Shown here: positions 55,427-63,569 of the stretch, in pieces | Numbering within the stretch: position 1 is the first letter of the stretch | How the letters are laid out: each line of letters opens with the position of its first letter | Source: Chloroflexota bacterium | GTDB lineage: Bacteria > Chloroflexota > Anaerolineae > J102 | NCBI GenBank assembly: GCA_029782215.1 | Contig: JAKOVD010000066.1 | Span: forward strand, 1 to 64,000 | Length of the DNA stretch: 64,000 nucleotides | Direction: 5' to 3' | The notes under the pieces: generated by a model | Told to the model about the DNA's origin: nothing | What the model saw: the letters and a program-made list of their open reading frames with translations, nothing else | The model's database searches: none | Program-made: the position numbers and the translations under genes

Positions 55427-55465
55427 AAGTCCGGTGGGCGCCGCCGCACGGCGCCCACCGGACTT
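55427..55465. terminator. bidirectional hairpin between osmC-type and DUF302 genes
   Basis: The 17-nt arms AAGTCCGGTGGGCGCCG (55427-55443) and CGGCGCCCACCGGACTT (55449-55465) pair perfectly with a 5-base loop. It sits between converging stops and almost certainly ends both transcripts, although U-runs are short. Confidence 0.82.
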
Positions 55466-55469
55466 GACT

Positions 55470-55865
55470 TCAGGAAACGGCGGCGAGCGCCTTCTGAACG
55501 CGCTCGCGGGCTTCGGCGGCGATGGGCTCGAGCGCCGGGTTGCCGGCAAATTGCATCATCTGGCCTGGGTCCAGGACGCTCACCGTGCTGGTGCCGTCCA
55601 GGTTGTCGTAGACGATGACGTTGCAGGGGAGCAAGAGGCCCAGGTCCTGTTCGGCCTGGAGCGCACGATAGGCCAGGTTGGGGTTGCAGGCGCCCAGGAT
55701 CACGTAGGGACGGAAGTCAACATCCAGCTTGTTGCGCAGTGTCTCTTTGACGTCGATGGTGGTCAGAATGCCAAAGCCCTGGGTCTTCAAGGCCGCGGTG
55801 ATGGCAGCAATGGCGTCCTGGTACGAAAGCTCAACAGTGGCGGCAAGGCCGTAGACTGAGGACAT
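55470..55865 (-). CDS. DUF302 domain protein
   Basis: The 131-residue protein has the DUF302 pattern: SYQDAIAAITAALKTQGFGI, LTTIDVKETLRNKL, YVILGACNPNLAYRAL, LLLPCNVIVYD. The conserved Cys in GACNP and LPCNV are present. DUF302 proteins are small, often near sulfur or redox genes; their function is not established. Here it sits between an OsmC-like protein and a sucrase/ferredoxin-like protein, consistent with redox or sulfur stress, which is inference. Confidence 0.9.
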   Translation of the reverse strand: MSSVYGLAATVELSYQDAIAAITAALKTQGFGILTTIDVKETLRNKLDVDFRPYVILGACNPNLAYRALQAEQDLGLLLPCNVIVYDNLDGTSTVSVLDPGQMMQFAGNPALEPIAAEARERVQKALAAVS

Positions 55866-56032
55866 GGGTTAGCTCCGGGTGATTGGGTGTGGTGTGTTCG
55901 GCGCTTGTTAGATGCATCCGGCGGCGCCCGGTTACGTGGGGTGCACCGTCCAGAGTCTCGCGTGAGAAACCAAGGCTTTTCAGTTTCCTGTCACCCATTT
56001 TACAATGCCCTCAGGATCCAAAGGTGCGTACG

Positions 56033-56734
56033 ATGGTTTCTGATACTTTTCCCGCCCGCGACCCTCTGCCTGGCACCGTCAAACTGTACAGCAGGCACGT
56101 GTTTCTCTGCACCGGACGGGCATCGTGGCCGAGCCAGATCGAGATGGACGGCGGCTTTGCCCAGGCCCTGGCGGAGGCCGTCGATGCCGCCCAGGCGCAG
56201 TTGGCCACGCCGGTGAAGATCACCGCCTGTGATGCGCCCAGCCTCGGCGCCGGCATGGATCTGCTTGTCTTTCCCGACCAGGTCCGCTACGTCGGTCTGA
56301 GCGTGCAAGACATCCCGGATCTGGTCGCCGGGTGCCTTGCCGGTGGGGCTGCATCCCGCACCCTCCCCAATGAACCCTTGCAGGGCCGCTACGTGTTTGT
56401 GTGCTCGCACGGCGAACGTGACCCGCGCTGTGGCCAGTGTGCGCCGTCCTTGATCGCCGCCCTGGAGGCCCAGTTGCACGCCAAGGGTCTCGCCGGTGAC
56501 GTGCATGTGCACCGCACCAGCCACGTCGGCGGGCACGCCTATGCCGGCAATGTGCTCATCTATCCTGAAGGCGACTGGTATGGCTACGTGTCTCCTGCCG
56601 ATATCCCGCGGCTCGTCGAAGAACACCTCATGGGCGGCGCCATCGTTTGGGACCTTTGGCGCGGACGCATGGGTGTGACGCCGGCCCAGGCCGTCCAAAT
56701 GGCGGCGCCGCCCGGTGCGACCGCCCGCAACTGA
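56033..56734 (+). CDS. sucrase/ferredoxin-like (Apd1-type) thioredoxin-fold protein
   Basis: The 233-residue protein from ATG 56033 (AAAGG ribosome site 8 bases before) has two thioredoxin-like halves. The C-terminal one carries RYVFVCSHGERDPRCGQCAP and, further on, VHRTSHVGGHAYAGN. The Cys and HxxxH pair match the [2Fe-2S] ligand set described for the Apd1/Suc_Fer group. It probably transfers electrons or handles redox stress. A TACAAT -10 at 56001-56006 is a possible promoter. The frame extends upstream to 55883 without support. Confidence 0.82.
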   Translation: MVSDTFPARDPLPGTVKLYSRHVFLCTGRASWPSQIEMDGGFAQALAEAVDAAQAQLATPVKITACDAPSLGAGMDLLVFPDQVRYVGLSVQDIPDLVAGCLAGGAASRTLPNEPLQGRYVFVCSHGERDPRCGQCAPSLIAALEAQLHAKGLAGDVHVHRTSHVGGHAYAGNVLIYPEGDWYGYVSPADIPRLVEEHLMGGAIVWDLWRGRMGVTPAQAVQMAAPPGATARN

Positions 56735-56763
56735 CAGCCTCTCGCCTCCCTACCCCTCTCTCA

Positions 56764-56811
56764 TCTGACCTCTGACTACCGCCTTCTGACGACTGACTAC
56801 TGACGACTACC
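56764..56811. repeat. heptanucleotide array before nth (about 7 units)
   Basis: In-phase 7-mers TCTGACC, TCTGACT, ACCGCCT, TCTGACG, ACTGACT, ACTGACG and a partial ACTACC end exactly at the nth start codon. The core CTGACG/T is shared with the array at 39065. Confidence 0.62.
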
Positions 56812-57465
56812 ATGCCCCACCTCACCCCTGTTTCTCCCGCCGCCGATCGCCTGCCCGAGATCATTCGCCGCCTGCGCCTGGCGCATCCCGACGCCAGGTG
56901 CGCGCTCGACCATCGCAATGCCTACGAGCTGCTGGTGGCCACCATCCTGTCGGCGCAGTGCACCGACGAGCGCGTCAACATGGTGACCCCCGACCTCTTT
57001 GCCCGCTACCCGGATGCGCAGGCCATGGCCGCAGCCGATCGCGGTGAGCTGGAGGAAGCGATTCGCTCCACCGGCTTCTACCGCAACAAGGCCAAACACA
57101 TCCAGGAAGCGTCGCAGATCATCGCCTTTGACTACGGCGGCGAGGTGCCCGCCGACATGGACAAGCTGACGGCGCTGCCCGGCGTCGCCCGCAAGACGGC
57201 GAATGTCGTGCTGGGTGTCTGCTACCATATCGCCGATGGCGTTGTGGTTGACACGCACGTCCAGCGCCTGGCCAACCGGCTGGGCCTTTCGGAGCGGAGC
57301 GACCCCAACAAGATCGAACAGGACCTCATGGCCCTGACGCCGCAGGACGAATGGGTCGACCTGGCGCATCTGCTAATCTTTCACGGCCGCCGGGTCTGCA
57401 ACGCCCGCAAGCCGGACTGTGTCAACTGCACCCTCAGTGATCTCTGCCCCTCGGCGATCTTTTAG
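56812..57465 (+). CDS. nth: endonuclease III
   Basis: The 217-residue base-excision glycosylase has the helix-hairpin-helix LPGVARKTANVV with catalytic Lys128, catalytic Asp147 in VVVDTHVQRL and the C-terminal 4Fe-4S cluster C-x6-C-x2-C-x5-C at residues 196, 203, 206 and 212. It removes oxidised pyrimidines and cleaves the AP site. The start lies directly after a heptamer array with no clear ribosome site, so translation efficiency may be low. It is followed 11 bases later by a HAD hydrolase gene. Confidence 0.95.
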   Translation: MPHLTPVSPAADRLPEIIRRLRLAHPDARCALDHRNAYELLVATILSAQCTDERVNMVTPDLFARYPDAQAMAAADRGELEEAIRSTGFYRNKAKHIQEASQIIAFDYGGEVPADMDKLTALPGVARKTANVVLGVCYHIADGVVVDTHVQRLANRLGLSERSDPNKIEQDLMALTPQDEWVDLAHLLIFHGRRVCNARKPDCVNCTLSDLCPSAIF

Positions 57466-57476
57466 TTGGATTGTGG

Positions 57477-58178
57477 ATGACGATGGCTTCTCGCACCGAA
57501 GTAGTGTTCTTTGACGTCGGCGATACGCTGATCTACATCCCGGAAGAGCGCGCCGAGAAGATCGTCCGCACCCTGGCGCGCTCAGGGATCGAGGTCGATG
57601 TAGCAAAGGCCCACGCCGCTGCCATCCAGGCCGACAGCGACATGCGTCCGGCCGGTTTCCACGCCCCTGCGACGATTGCCGAGGAAGACCTCTTTCGTGC
57701 TGCGTTTGCCCGGCGTTTGCTGGACAACCTGGGCATCACGACGATTGACCCGGCATCGCTGGTTCACGGCATCCATTACACCGACTATGCCGTGTGCTAC
57801 CCTGAGACGCATGATGTCCTGCGGGCCCTGCAGGGTGGCGTGCGGCTGGGCGTCATCTCGAACGCCTTTCCCCGTCTGAGCGATGTCATGAAGCGCCTGG
57901 GCCTGGTCGATTACTTTGAGGTGGTGGTCAATTCCTCGTTGGTAGATGCCTGGAAGCCCGATTCGCCCATCTATGAGCTGGCCCTGGCAGAGATGCAGGT
58001 CCCGGCTGAGGTCTGCGCCTTTGTCGACGATCTGGTGCCCAATATTGCGACAGCCGAACGCCTGGGCCTGACCGGTTTCCTCGTGGACCGCCAATGGCAG
58101 TACCACGATGCGCCCCACCGCCGCATTGCCGACCTCTGGCCTGTCGTTGATGTGCTCGTTTCCATGCCGGAAAACTAA
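57477..58178 (+). CDS. HAD superfamily hydrolase
   Basis: The protein is about 233 residues from ATG 57477 (MTMASRTEVVFF). HAD motifs are complete: nucleophile FFDVGDTL, motif II VISNAFPR, Lys in DAWKPDSPIY and motif IV CAFVDDLVPN. An all-helical cap lies between motifs I and II (subclass I). It probably dephosphorylates a small metabolite; the substrate is unknown. A second ATG at 57483 is equally usable. It lies 11 bases after nth, so the two may be co-transcribed. Confidence 0.9.
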   Translation: MTMASRTEVVFFDVGDTLIYIPEERAEKIVRTLARSGIEVDVAKAHAAAIQADSDMRPAGFHAPATIAEEDLFRAAFARRLLDNLGITTIDPASLVHGIHYTDYAVCYPETHDVLRALQGGVRLGVISNAFPRLSDVMKRLGLVDYFEVVVNSSLVDAWKPDSPIYELALAEMQVPAEVCAFVDDLVPNIATAERLGLTGFLVDRQWQYHDAPHRRIADLWPVVDVLVSMPEN

Positions 58179-58189
58179 TAGATCGGGAA

Positions 58190-58203
58190 CCCGGTAGACC
58201 GGG
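58190..58203 (+). terminator. hairpin after the HAD gene
   Basis: CCCGGT (58190-58195) and ACCGGG (58198-58203) form a 6-bp stem with a 2-base loop, followed by a second weak GC-rich hairpin and no U-run. It is a weak terminator candidate. Confidence 0.35.
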
Positions 58204-58291
58204 GGCGTCTGGCCCCGAGGTCTCCGGTCTTCCACTCCATCCCACGGCGTCGATGAGGACGCCCATATTTCCATGACGGGAGGTTGCCAAC

Positions 58292-60169
58292 ATGATACCC
58301 GAAACCATGGCTGCCTTGCTGCGAGGGGCGCTGCCAGAGACGACCTGGCGGAACCGGCTGCAGCAGGATGGTGCTTTGCGCTTCATGGAGTTCCGCAGCA
58401 CGGATGTCGAGCGCCTGTCCCGGTTGGGCATCACCGCCGACCGGTTGGGACCGCGACTCGTCGTCTGCATGTGGGATGAGGAGGCGCCGCTGGAAGTCGG
58501 CGGCTATCTGGTGGTGGACAACCTGGCCATGGGGCGTCCCTCCATGGGGGGCATTCGCATGCTGCCCGACATCACGCCCACCACGATCTTCAACCTGGCG
58601 CGCGGGATGACCTTGAAGAACGCCGCCGCCCAATTGCCCTTTGGCGGTGGCAAGGCCGGCATCGTGGCCCCTGACCGATCCCTCACGCTGGCCGAGCACG
58701 AAGAGATCGTGCGCCGGTTCGCCCGCTTGCTCTACCGCTACCACACCATCTACCTTCCGGGGCCCGATGTCGGCACCAATGATGCCGACATGAAGACCAT
58801 TGCCATCGAGAATGGTCTGGATTGCGCCGTTTCCAAACCGGTGGACATGGGCGGCAACCGCATCGACCAGCTCGGCGCCGCGGCTGGAGGTGTGGTGCTT
58901 GCCATTGATGCCCTGCTGCCAGAGATGGAGCGCCTCAAGGTCCTGCCGCAGTTCACCAACCTGAAAGTGCCGGCGCCGCACGAAATGACGGTGCTGATCC
59001 AGGGCTTTGGCGCCGTAGGCAGTCACGTTGCGGACATGTTCGCCCATCGCTCCTCGGACCAGGCGCCCGTGATCATAGGGATCAGCGATGCGGATGGTTA
59101 CCTATACAATGCGGGGGGGCTGCCTATTGAGGAACTGCTCGCCAAGCGCGACGAGCGGGGCTGCGTCACCTATGCCTACTTCCTCGAACGCCTGCTCGGC
59201 AGCCGGTCGTCGCATCCGTCTACGAAATTCAGCACGGCGGCCAACGATCTGCTGCGCGAAGCGGCTTTCTGCTTTGTGCCGGCGGCCCCCGTGGCCCACT
59301 ATCTCGATGTGGATGCCGCAAGCCGACCGGCGATGACCATCGATCGCGCCGGGCGCTGGTCGATGATCGTCGAAGGCGCCAACACCTATTCCCCTGACCC
59401 GGCCCGCCGCAGCATGCGCATGCGTATGGAGCGCGCCATCTACTGGCAGCGAGGGACGGTCATCGCCTCGGACTTTCTCGTCAATTCCGGGGGCGTCATC
59501 TTTGCCGCCCAGGAGCAGTTGATCCCGACGCCGCCGCGCCTGCGGCTGCCGTCCGGCATGCGGGGAGACCGTGAGGCCGTGGAACGCTGGCTGGCAAAGC
59601 ACGAGCAGGAGCTCAGCGCCCTGGCCGACCGCCGCCTGCAGGCGGGGATGAAGCAGCGCCAGGAAGCCATCCAGCGCAACATGCAGGAATTGGTCGACTT
59701 GCTGGTCGCCGATCCCGATCTGCTGCCCCTCGAGGCGGCGGAACAGATCAGCATCCGGCGCATTGCCTCCAGCGAGCGCTTCCGCCGCGTCGCCGACATC
59801 ATGGAACCTCTGCGCACCATCGCCCCTGAACGCACGGTGCGTGACGCTGCCGAAATGCTCCTGGCGGAGCCGAGCGAAATGTTGGCGGTTGTGAGCGGCG
59901 ACGGCGTCCTGGTGGGCGTGGTCACCGACTGGGACATCACCCGTGCCTCGGCCACAGCCTGCGCCGAAGACCTGCCCGTCGCCGACATGATGACGCGCCA
60001 GGTCATCACCACCCGGCCCGATGTCTCTATCGTGGACGTCTTACGTAACTTGGAAACCTACGAGATCTCGGCCATGCCCGTCGTGGATGGCAATGCCGTC
60101 GCCGGCGTTGTCAGCAGCGACATCCTGGCCCACAAGACCTTGTACCGCCTCTTGCAAGCCCAGGGCTAG
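58292..60169 (+). CDS. glutamate dehydrogenase-type enzyme fused to a CBS-domain pair
   Basis: The 625-residue protein has a Glu/Leu/Phe/Val dehydrogenase part at about 40-440: RPSMGGIRM, catalytic-lysine block PFGGGKAGIV, PGPDVGTNDADM, Rossmann IQGFGAVGSHV, and IVEGANTYSPDP near the active site. An about 60-residue helical linker leads into two CBS domains (about 505-560 and 565-622): AEMLLAEPSEMLAVVSGDGV and ILRNLETYEISAMPVVDG-like sequence (here VLRNLETYEISAMPVVD). CBS pairs bind adenine nucleotides or SAM and control enzymes. So amino acid deamination or synthesis may be regulated by energy state. Which amino acid is used is not decided. GGGAGGTT is its ribosome site. Confidence 0.87.
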   Translation: MIPETMAALLRGALPETTWRNRLQQDGALRFMEFRSTDVERLSRLGITADRLGPRLVVCMWDEEAPLEVGGYLVVDNLAMGRPSMGGIRMLPDITPTTIFNLARGMTLKNAAAQLPFGGGKAGIVAPDRSLTLAEHEEIVRRFARLLYRYHTIYLPGPDVGTNDADMKTIAIENGLDCAVSKPVDMGGNRIDQLGAAAGGVVLAIDALLPEMERLKVLPQFTNLKVPAPHEMTVLIQGFGAVGSHVADMFAHRSSDQAPVIIGISDADGYLYNAGGLPIEELLAKRDERGCVTYAYFLERLLGSRSSHPSTKFSTAANDLLREAAFCFVPAAPVAHYLDVDAASRPAMTIDRAGRWSMIVEGANTYSPDPARRSMRMRMERAIYWQRGTVIASDFLVNSGGVIFAAQEQLIPTPPRLRLPSGMRGDREAVERWLAKHEQELSALADRRLQAGMKQRQEAIQRNMQELVDLLVADPDLLPLEAAEQISIRRIASSERFRRVADIMEPLRTIAPERTVRDAAEMLLAEPSEMLAVVSGDGVLVGVVTDWDITRASATACAEDLPVADMMTRQVITTRPDVSIVDVLRNLETYEISAMPVVDGNAVAGVVSSDILAHKTLYRLLQAQG

Positions 60170-60216
60170 TGGCGCTAGCATTTCGCACACCACTGCCCGC
60201 CGAGCCACCTCCTGCC

Positions 60217-61668
60217 ATGACCCTCTCCAACGCCTACCGCGACTTCATCACCACTTTTCCCTCCTACGGCGCCACCTACGCCGTTGATCTGCTGCGCGCG
60301 CAGGAGTTCAGCCGGCTGGATGAGCATGGGCACGTGTACCTGGATTACACCGGCGGCTGCCTCTATCCGCTGAGCCTGGTGCAGGAGCACGCCGCGCTGC
60401 TGGAGGCCAGCATCCTGGGCAACCCGCATTCGCAGAATCCGGCGTCGCAGGCTTCGACCCGTCTGCTGGAAAAGGCGCGGGCGGATGTGCTGCGCTACTT
60501 TCGCGCCGATCCCGATGAGTATCTGGTCATCTTTACGGCCAATGCCAGCGGGGGGCTGAAGCTGTTGGGTGAGAGCTACCCCTTCTCATCGGGTGGGCAA
60601 TTCCTGCTGGTGGCTGACAATCACAACTCGGTCCATGGCATTCGCGAATATGCCCGTCGCGCCGGGGCCGCCATCACCTATGTGCCCCTCGACCCCGACA
60701 CCTTGCGCGCCCCTGACATTGAGCCCTATCTGGCGCATCCCGGTGATGGCGGTTCGCGGCTGTTCGCTTTTCCTGCCCAGTCCAACTTCTCTGGCGTCCA
60801 GCACCCGCTGCGGTGGGTGGAGCTGGCCAGAGCTTACGGCTACGACGTTCTGCTCGACGCCGCCGCTTTCGTGCCCACCAACCGGCTCGACCTGGGCCAG
60901 GTGCAGCCCGATTTCGTCCCGGTTTCGTTCTACAAGATGTTTGGCTATCCCACCGGCATCGGCTGCCTGCTCGCCCGCCGCCAGGCCCTGGCCAAACTGC
61001 GCCGTCCCTGGTTTGCAGGCGGCACCGTCAAGCTGGTTTCCACCAAGGCGGACCTCCATCTGTTGGCTTCGGGGCAGGAAGCGTTCGAAGAGGGCACGGT
61101 GAACTACCTGGGCGTGCCCGCAGTCAGCGCCGGCCTGCGCCTCCTGGACGCCATCGGCATCGAAACCGTTCATGAGCGGGTTCTGGCCCTGACCGCTTAC
61201 TTCCTGGATGCCTTGCGGGCGCTGCGCCACAGCAGCGGTTCTCCGCTCGTTCACATCTACGGCCCACTGGATAACGCCCAGCGCGGGGCCACGATTGCCT
61301 TCAACCTGGTGGACGCCCACGGGGATCATTTCCCCTACCAACAGATCGAGGCGGAGGCGAACACCGCCAACCTCTCCGTGCGCGCCGGCTGCTTCTGCAA
61401 CCCCGGCGCCGGGGAATACAGCCTCACCCACACGGCGGATGAAGTGCGGCGGTGTGTGCAGCTGGCCATTCCCGATGGCCAGATCGTGCCTACGGCAGAG
61501 TTCGACCTGCACCGCTTCCACCAGTGCATCGGTGACAAGCCCACGGGCGCGGTGCGGATTTCGTTTGGCCTGGCCAGCAACTTCGCCGACGCCTACCGGG
61601 CGCTGAACTTCCTGGCCACTTTCCGGGATCGACCTGCCCGGCACGACTTCACCGAGCGAGGGTGTTGA
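60217..61668 (+). CDS. MOCOS-like class V aminotransferase (cysteine desulfurase fold)
   Basis: The 483-residue PLP protein has DYTGGCLYP near the start and HNSVHGIREYA. The PLP lysine is in FVPVSFYKMFGYPTGIG, and FEEGTVNYLGV follows. The motif VRAGCFCNPGAGE near the C-terminus is like that of molybdenum cofactor sulfurases (GCFCNxGAC); one of its Cys would form the persulfide. It probably moves sulfur from cysteine to an acceptor. It lacks the MOSC domain found in eukaryotic MOCOS, and no Moco enzyme genes are near. Start ATG 60217 is preferred; a GTG at 60169 overlapping the previous stop (TAGTG) would add 16 residues. uvrC starts 5 bases after its stop. Confidence 0.83.
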   Translation: MTLSNAYRDFITTFPSYGATYAVDLLRAQEFSRLDEHGHVYLDYTGGCLYPLSLVQEHAALLEASILGNPHSQNPASQASTRLLEKARADVLRYFRADPDEYLVIFTANASGGLKLLGESYPFSSGGQFLLVADNHNSVHGIREYARRAGAAITYVPLDPDTLRAPDIEPYLAHPGDGGSRLFAFPAQSNFSGVQHPLRWVELARAYGYDVLLDAAAFVPTNRLDLGQVQPDFVPVSFYKMFGYPTGIGCLLARRQALAKLRRPWFAGGTVKLVSTKADLHLLASGQEAFEEGTVNYLGVPAVSAGLRLLDAIGIETVHERVLALTAYFLDALRALRHSSGSPLVHIYGPLDNAQRGATIAFNLVDAHGDHFPYQQIEAEANTANLSVRAGCFCNPGAGEYSLTHTADEVRRCVQLAIPDGQIVPTAEFDLHRFHQCIGDKPTGAVRISFGLASNFADAYRALNFLATFRDRPARHDFTERGC

Positions 61669-61673
61669 GGAAA

Positions 61674-63542
61674 ATGCCTCGCCCCGATCTTCCTTCTGCG
61701 CTCGAAGCGAAGCTGCAGACACTGCCCATCACACCAGGCTGCTACCTGATGCGGGATGGCCAGGAGCGTGTCATCTATGTGGGCAAGGCGGTCAACCTGC
61801 GCAATCGCGTGCGGTCCTATTTCCAGAATCAGGCCCAGCATCCAACCCGCACGCGCCGGTTGGTGGCGGAGATCGTCGATCTGGAATGGGTGGTGACGGA
61901 CACCGAGCTGGAAGCTCTGATCCTCGAGAACGAGCTGATCAAACGCTACCGGCCGCGGTTCAACGTCCGCCTGAAGGATGACAAGCAGTATCCGTATATC
62001 AAGGTCCATTGGGAAGAGGACTTTCCCAGGCTGTCGATCGTGCGGCGCATGCTGCCGGACGGCGGCCGCTACTACGGCCCTTTTACCAGCAGCTTCGCCG
62101 TGCGGCAGACGCTCGAGGCGCTGCGCCGTGTGTTTCCCTACCTGGACTGCGAGCGCACCATCACCGGGCACGACCCGCGACCCTGTCTCTATTTCCACAT
62201 CAAGCGCTGCGCCGGTCCCTGCATCGGCGCCGTCAACCGGGAGGAGTACCGGGCGATCGTCGATGGCCTGTGCCAGTTCCTGGAAGGCAAGACGGCGGAG
62301 GCGCTGAGCGAGCTCAACCGGCGGATGGTCCTGGCGGCCGAGCGCATGCAGTTTGAACGCGCGGCCATGTACCGCGACCAGATTCGCGCCGCCGAACGCA
62401 TCGTCGAGCGGCAGAAGATGGTCTCGGGCAAACAGGAGGACGAGGACGTCATCGCCTTTGCCACCGACAAAGGCAATGCCTGTGTCCAGATCTTCTTCGT
62501 GCGCCGGGGCCGCCTCATCGGCCGCGAGTCCTTCCTGCTGGAAGGCGTCGAAGAGGAGGCCAATGGCGAGCTGCTGGCCTCTTTCCTCAAGCAGTTCTAC
62601 GATGAGGCTGCCTATCTGCCGCCCCAGGTGCTGCTGCCCCGTGACCTGGATGAGCACGCCATTATCGAGCAGTGGCTGCGCAGCAAGCGCGGCGCCAGGG
62701 TCACCCTCCACATCCCCAAACGCGGCCCCAAGAAGGACCTGGTCGATATGGCCGCCGAGAACGCCCGCACTGCCCTGGTGGCCCTGCAAGCGGAGTGGGA
62801 GGCCGATGCCCATCGCCATACGGAGGCGATCGGCAACCTGCAGAATGCGCTCGATCTCCCGGCGCCGCCCAGCCGCATCGAGTGTTTCGACATCTCCACC
62901 CTTCAGGGCAGCAACACGGTGGGCAGCATGGTCGTCTTTGTCAAAGGCGCGCCGCGCAAGAGCGACTACCGTCGTTTCAAAGTGCGCGCTGTCACCCAGA
63001 CCGGCCAGCCCGATGACTATGCCAGCATGCGTGAGGTGCTGCGCAGGCGCTTCCGCCGGGCGGTCGAAGACCAGCCCGACGATCCCGGCGAACGTGAGGA
63101 CCCCACCTGGAAGCTGCTGCCTGACCTGCTGATCGTCGACGGCGGCAAGGGTCAGCTCGGCGTCGCCGTGGAGGTGCTAAACGAGCTTGGCCTCTATGAA
63201 GTGGTCCCCGTGGTGGGTCTGGCCAAGCAGGAGGAGCTGCTTTTCCGGCCGCACCGTTCTGACCCTGTTCGTCTTGACCGCAACAGCCCCGAGCTCTTCC
63301 TGGTCCAGCGCGTTCGCGATGAGGCCCACCGTTTCGCCGTCACTTACCAGCGCAACCTGCGCGGGAAGGACCTCACAGGCTCACGCCTGGAGGACATCAG
63401 CGGCGTCGGTATGAAACGCCGCCAGGCCCTGCTCAAGCACTTTGGCAGCATCGACGCCATTCGCAACGCCAGCGCCGATCAGATCGCGGCCGTGCCCGGC
63501 ATGACCAGGCAGGTGGCCGAGCGTATCAAACAGGAACTCTGA
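61674..63542 (+). CDS. uvrC: excinuclease ABC subunit C
   Basis: The protein is about 622 residues from ATG 61674 (a GTG at 61662 is also in frame). An N-terminal GIY-YIG nuclease (TPGCYLMRDGQERVIYVGKA), a Cys-containing region (CLYFHIKRCAGPC) and a UVR motif (QFERAAMYRDQIRAAERI) are present. The RNase H-like second nuclease is IECFDISTLQGSNTVGSMV and LIVDGGKGQLG. C-terminal helix-hairpin-helices end the chain. It makes both incisions in nucleotide excision repair with UvrA/UvrB, which are not in the window. It follows the PLP enzyme by 5 bases. Confidence 0.95.
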   Translation: MPRPDLPSALEAKLQTLPITPGCYLMRDGQERVIYVGKAVNLRNRVRSYFQNQAQHPTRTRRLVAEIVDLEWVVTDTELEALILENELIKRYRPRFNVRLKDDKQYPYIKVHWEEDFPRLSIVRRMLPDGGRYYGPFTSSFAVRQTLEALRRVFPYLDCERTITGHDPRPCLYFHIKRCAGPCIGAVNREEYRAIVDGLCQFLEGKTAEALSELNRRMVLAAERMQFERAAMYRDQIRAAERIVERQKMVSGKQEDEDVIAFATDKGNACVQIFFVRRGRLIGRESFLLEGVEEEANGELLASFLKQFYDEAAYLPPQVLLPRDLDEHAIIEQWLRSKRGARVTLHIPKRGPKKDLVDMAAENARTALVALQAEWEADAHRHTEAIGNLQNALDLPAPPSRIECFDISTLQGSNTVGSMVVFVKGAPRKSDYRRFKVRAVTQTGQPDDYASMREVLRRRFRRAVEDQPDDPGEREDPTWKLLPDLLIVDGGKGQLGVAVEVLNELGLYEVVPVVGLAKQEELLFRPHRSDPVRLDRNSPELFLVQRVRDEAHRFAVTYQRNLRGKDLTGSRLEDISGVGMKRRQALLKHFGSIDAIRNASADQIAAVPGMTRQVAERIKQEL

Positions 63543-63569
63543 CCGCACTTTCTCGTGCAGACGCATGCT

